A DNA stretch of 64,000 bases from DASSUW01 sp963811895 (GTDB lineage Bacteria > Actinomycetota > Thermoleophilia > Solirubrobacterales > Solirubrobacteraceae), in the NCBI GenBank assembly GCA_963811895.1, contig CAWETE010000006.1:260069-324068 (forward strand), in the 5' to 3' direction. The position numbers were made by a program, and so were the translations under genes. The notes beneath the pieces were generated by a model. The model was not told the DNA's origin. It saw only the letters and a program-made list of their open reading frames with translations, and did not search any database. Shown piece after piece: positions 62,558-64,000 of this stretch. Each line of letters opens with the position of its first letter. Positions within the stretch are counted from its first letter, which is position 1.

Positions 62558-63721
62558 ATGGAAGATCCCGCCTCGGCGGCCGCCAGACTGACCCGCAACG
62601 CGGTCGAATCCCTCCCCTCCGGCGCGCTGGAGGCGCGTCTCGGCGCGGGACGGCCGCTGCGCGTGAAGCTCGGGCTCGACCCGACTGCGAGCGATCTCAC
62701 ACTCGGGCACACGGTCGTCCTCCAGAAGCTGCGCGAGTTCCAGGACGACGGCCACACGGTGGTGCTGATCGTGGGCGACTACACGGCCCGCGTGGGCGAC
62801 CCGAGCGGGCGCTCGGCCACGCGCCCCGTGTTGTCGGGCGAGGAGATCGACGCGCACGCGCGCACGTACGTGGAGCAGGCCGGCAAGGTGCTGCGGACCG
62901 ACGACCGGCTCGAGCTGCGCCACAACAGCGAGTGGCTCGACATGCCCGCCGAGGACCTGTTCCGGCTGGCGCGCGTCCCCACCGTCGCGCAGATCCTCGA
63001 GCGCGAGGACTTCTCGAAGCGCTGGGCCGCGAACGAGCCGATCTCGCTGCTGGAGCTGCTGTACCCGGTGCTGCAGGGCTACGACTCGGTCGCCGTGCAG
63101 GCCGACGTGGAGCTCGGGGGCACCGACCAGACCTTCAACCTGCTGATGGGACGCGCGATCCAGACCGCCTACGGCCAGCCGCCGCAGTCGGTGCTGACCA
63201 TGCCGCTGCTGCCGGGCACCGACGGCGTCCAGAAGATGTCGAAGTCGGTCGGCAACTACATCGGGATCACCGAGCCGCCCGGCGAGATCTACGGCAAGAC
63301 GCTCTCGCTTCCCGATGCGGCCCTGCCGGTGTGGTACGAGCTGCTGCTGGGGGCGACGCCGCCGGCGGACGCCTCGCCGCGCGACGCCAAGCGCGCGCTG
63401 GCCCGGGCCCTGGTGGAGCGCTTCCACGGGGCCGAGGCCGCCGCGGAGGCCGAGGCCGGCTTCGACCGCGTGTTCGTGGATCGCGCGATGCCGGAGGCGA
63501 TCGAGGAGGCGATGATCTCCGCCAACGGCGCCGTGCACCTGCCCGGGCTGATCGCCGACCTGTTCGGCGGCTCGCGCTCCGAGGCGCGGCGCGCCATCGA
63601 GCAGGGCGGCGTCAAGCTCGACGGGGAGCCGGTCTCGGCCCTCGACCTGCCCGCGAGCGAGCTCGACGGGCGCGTGCTGCAGGTCGGCAAGCGGCGCTTC
63701 CGCCGGCTGCGGGTCGCGTGA
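62558..63721 (+). CDS. tyrS: Tyrosine-tRNA ligase
   Basis: 387 residues. A class I synthetase with the HIGH-type motif in DPTASDLTLGHTVVLQKL and KMSKS in DGVQKMSKSVGNYIG. VELGGTDQTFNLLMGR is typical of the second TyrRS type (TyrZ-like). The C-terminal S4-like domain (SEARRAIEQGGVKLDGEPV) binds tRNA. The stop overlaps the next gene as GTGA. A leaderless start fits the nearby -10. Confidence 0.93.
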   Translation: MEDPASAAARLTRNAVESLPSGALEARLGAGRPLRVKLGLDPTASDLTLGHTVVLQKLREFQDDGHTVVLIVGDYTARVGDPSGRSATRPVLSGEEIDAHARTYVEQAGKVLRTDDRLELRHNSEWLDMPAEDLFRLARVPTVAQILEREDFSKRWAANEPISLLELLYPVLQGYDSVAVQADVELGGTDQTFNLLMGRAIQTAYGQPPQSVLTMPLLPGTDGVQKMSKSVGNYIGITEPPGEIYGKTLSLPDAALPVWYELLLGATPPADASPRDAKRALARALVERFHGAEAAAEAEAGFDRVFVDRAMPEAIEEAMISANGAVHLPGLIADLFGGSRSEARRAIEQGGVKLDGEPVSALDLPASELDGRVLQVGKRRFRRLRVA

Positions 63722-64000
63722 CCGTCCACACCGGCCTGCTGCGGCTGGAGACCGAGGGCGAGGGCCAGATCGTCGACATCACCGAGGGCGTGCTCGCCGT
63801 CGTGCGCCAGAGCGACGTGCAGCACGGCCTGGTGAGCGTGTTCGTGACCGGGTCGACCGCCGCTGTGACGACCATGGAGTACGAGCCGGGCGGCGTGCAG
63901 GATCTCCAGGAGACGCTCGAGCGGCTCGTCCCGCGCGCGCGTGACTATGCGCACAACGTCATGAACGGGGACGACAACGCCCACGCGCATCTGCGGGCAT
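63718..64000 (+). CDS. YjbQ/UPF0047-family protein, cut off by the window end
   Basis: The first 94 residues are visible. LLRLETEGEGQIVDITEGVLAVVRQSDVQHGLVSVFVTGSTAAVTTMEYEPG and NVMNGDDNAHAHLRA fit the YjbQ family, small beta-rich proteins with weak thiamine-phosphate synthase activity reported for some members. The GTG overlaps the tyrS stop. The 3' end lies outside the window. Confidence 0.85.
   Translation, partial: MTVHTGLLRLETEGEGQIVDITEGVLAVVRQSDVQHGLVSVFVTGSTAAVTTMEYEPGGVQDLQETLERLVPRARDYAHNVMNGDDNAHAHLRA

Overview
The window reads as one contiguous stretch of a very GC-rich actinobacterial chromosome. Genes are densely packed, with many ATGA, GTGA and TTGA overlaps, frequent GTG and some TTG starts, and many starts placed 6 to 10 bases after a TANNNT hexamer, as in leaderless transcripts. 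Gene content (classical menaquinone pathway, PucR-controlled polyamine genes, DUF1707, DUF4190, large LuxR ATPases, EAL/HDOD protein, HD-GYP protein, Ser/Thr kinase) suggests Actinomycetota. A Thermoleophilia/Solirubrobacterales-like lineage is my inference, not shown by a marker gene. No rRNA, tRNA, phage, insertion sequence or CRISPR array was seen.

Layout. 1-0.9 kb: AzlCD branched-chain amino acid exporter, cut at the left edge. 1.0-6.5 kb: menaquinone genes on two divergent arms, menB-menA-menC-lipoate ligase on minus and menE-methyltransferase on plus. 6.5-10.8 kb: ilvC, a DUF4190 protein, a class V aminotransferase and serA; the last two carry four apparent +1 frameshifts. 10.8-16.8 kb: an amino acid permease with a universal stress protein, then a signalling group (FHA protein, secreted TolB-like propeller, Ser/Thr kinase with an outer propeller). 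17-25.8 kb: HD-GYP protein, a polyamine uptake operon potABDC with aldehyde dehydrogenase, and a divergent PucR regulator. 25.9-31.3 kb: small accessory genes, including a LysR-esterase fusion regulator facing a truncated pseudo-esterase/SRPBCC gene. 31.3-34.1 kb: amine transaminase and FAD amine oxidase, probably polyamine catabolism. 34.3-35.7 kb: secreted trypsin-like protease and a STAS/anti-sigma kinase pair. 35.7-44.6 kb: leuA behind a leucine-rich leader peptide, a permease fused to a Usp-like domain, an Nramp-like transporter, an XRE/cupin regulator with a clear operator, leuCD, and a second-type rpsD. 44.6-52.9 kb: signalling and unknown membrane genes. 53-57.6 kb: leuB-ilvE-cimA-DegT operon. 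58-64 kb: argH, mpg, PBP1A, tyrS and the start of a YjbQ-family gene.

How the genes work together. Branched-chain amino acid synthesis recurs through the window (ilvC, leuA, leuCD, leuB, ilvE, cimA, azlCD) as separate small operons on the plus strand. Polyamine uptake (potABDC), oxidation (aldehyde dehydrogenase, transaminase, FAD oxidase) and control (PucR) form a second theme.

Most notable: (1) a LysR DNA-binding domain joined to a full hormone-sensitive-lipase-family esterase in place of the usual effector domain, with a LysR-type dyad in the divergent intergenic region; (2) a 16-residue leader peptide with seven leucine codons whose codon run is complementary to the leuA ribosome-binding site; (3) an S4 ribosomal protein that keeps the zinc-finger S4 layout but has lost all four zinc cysteines, with a perfect dyad across its promoter; (4) two copies of a small inverted-repeat element.
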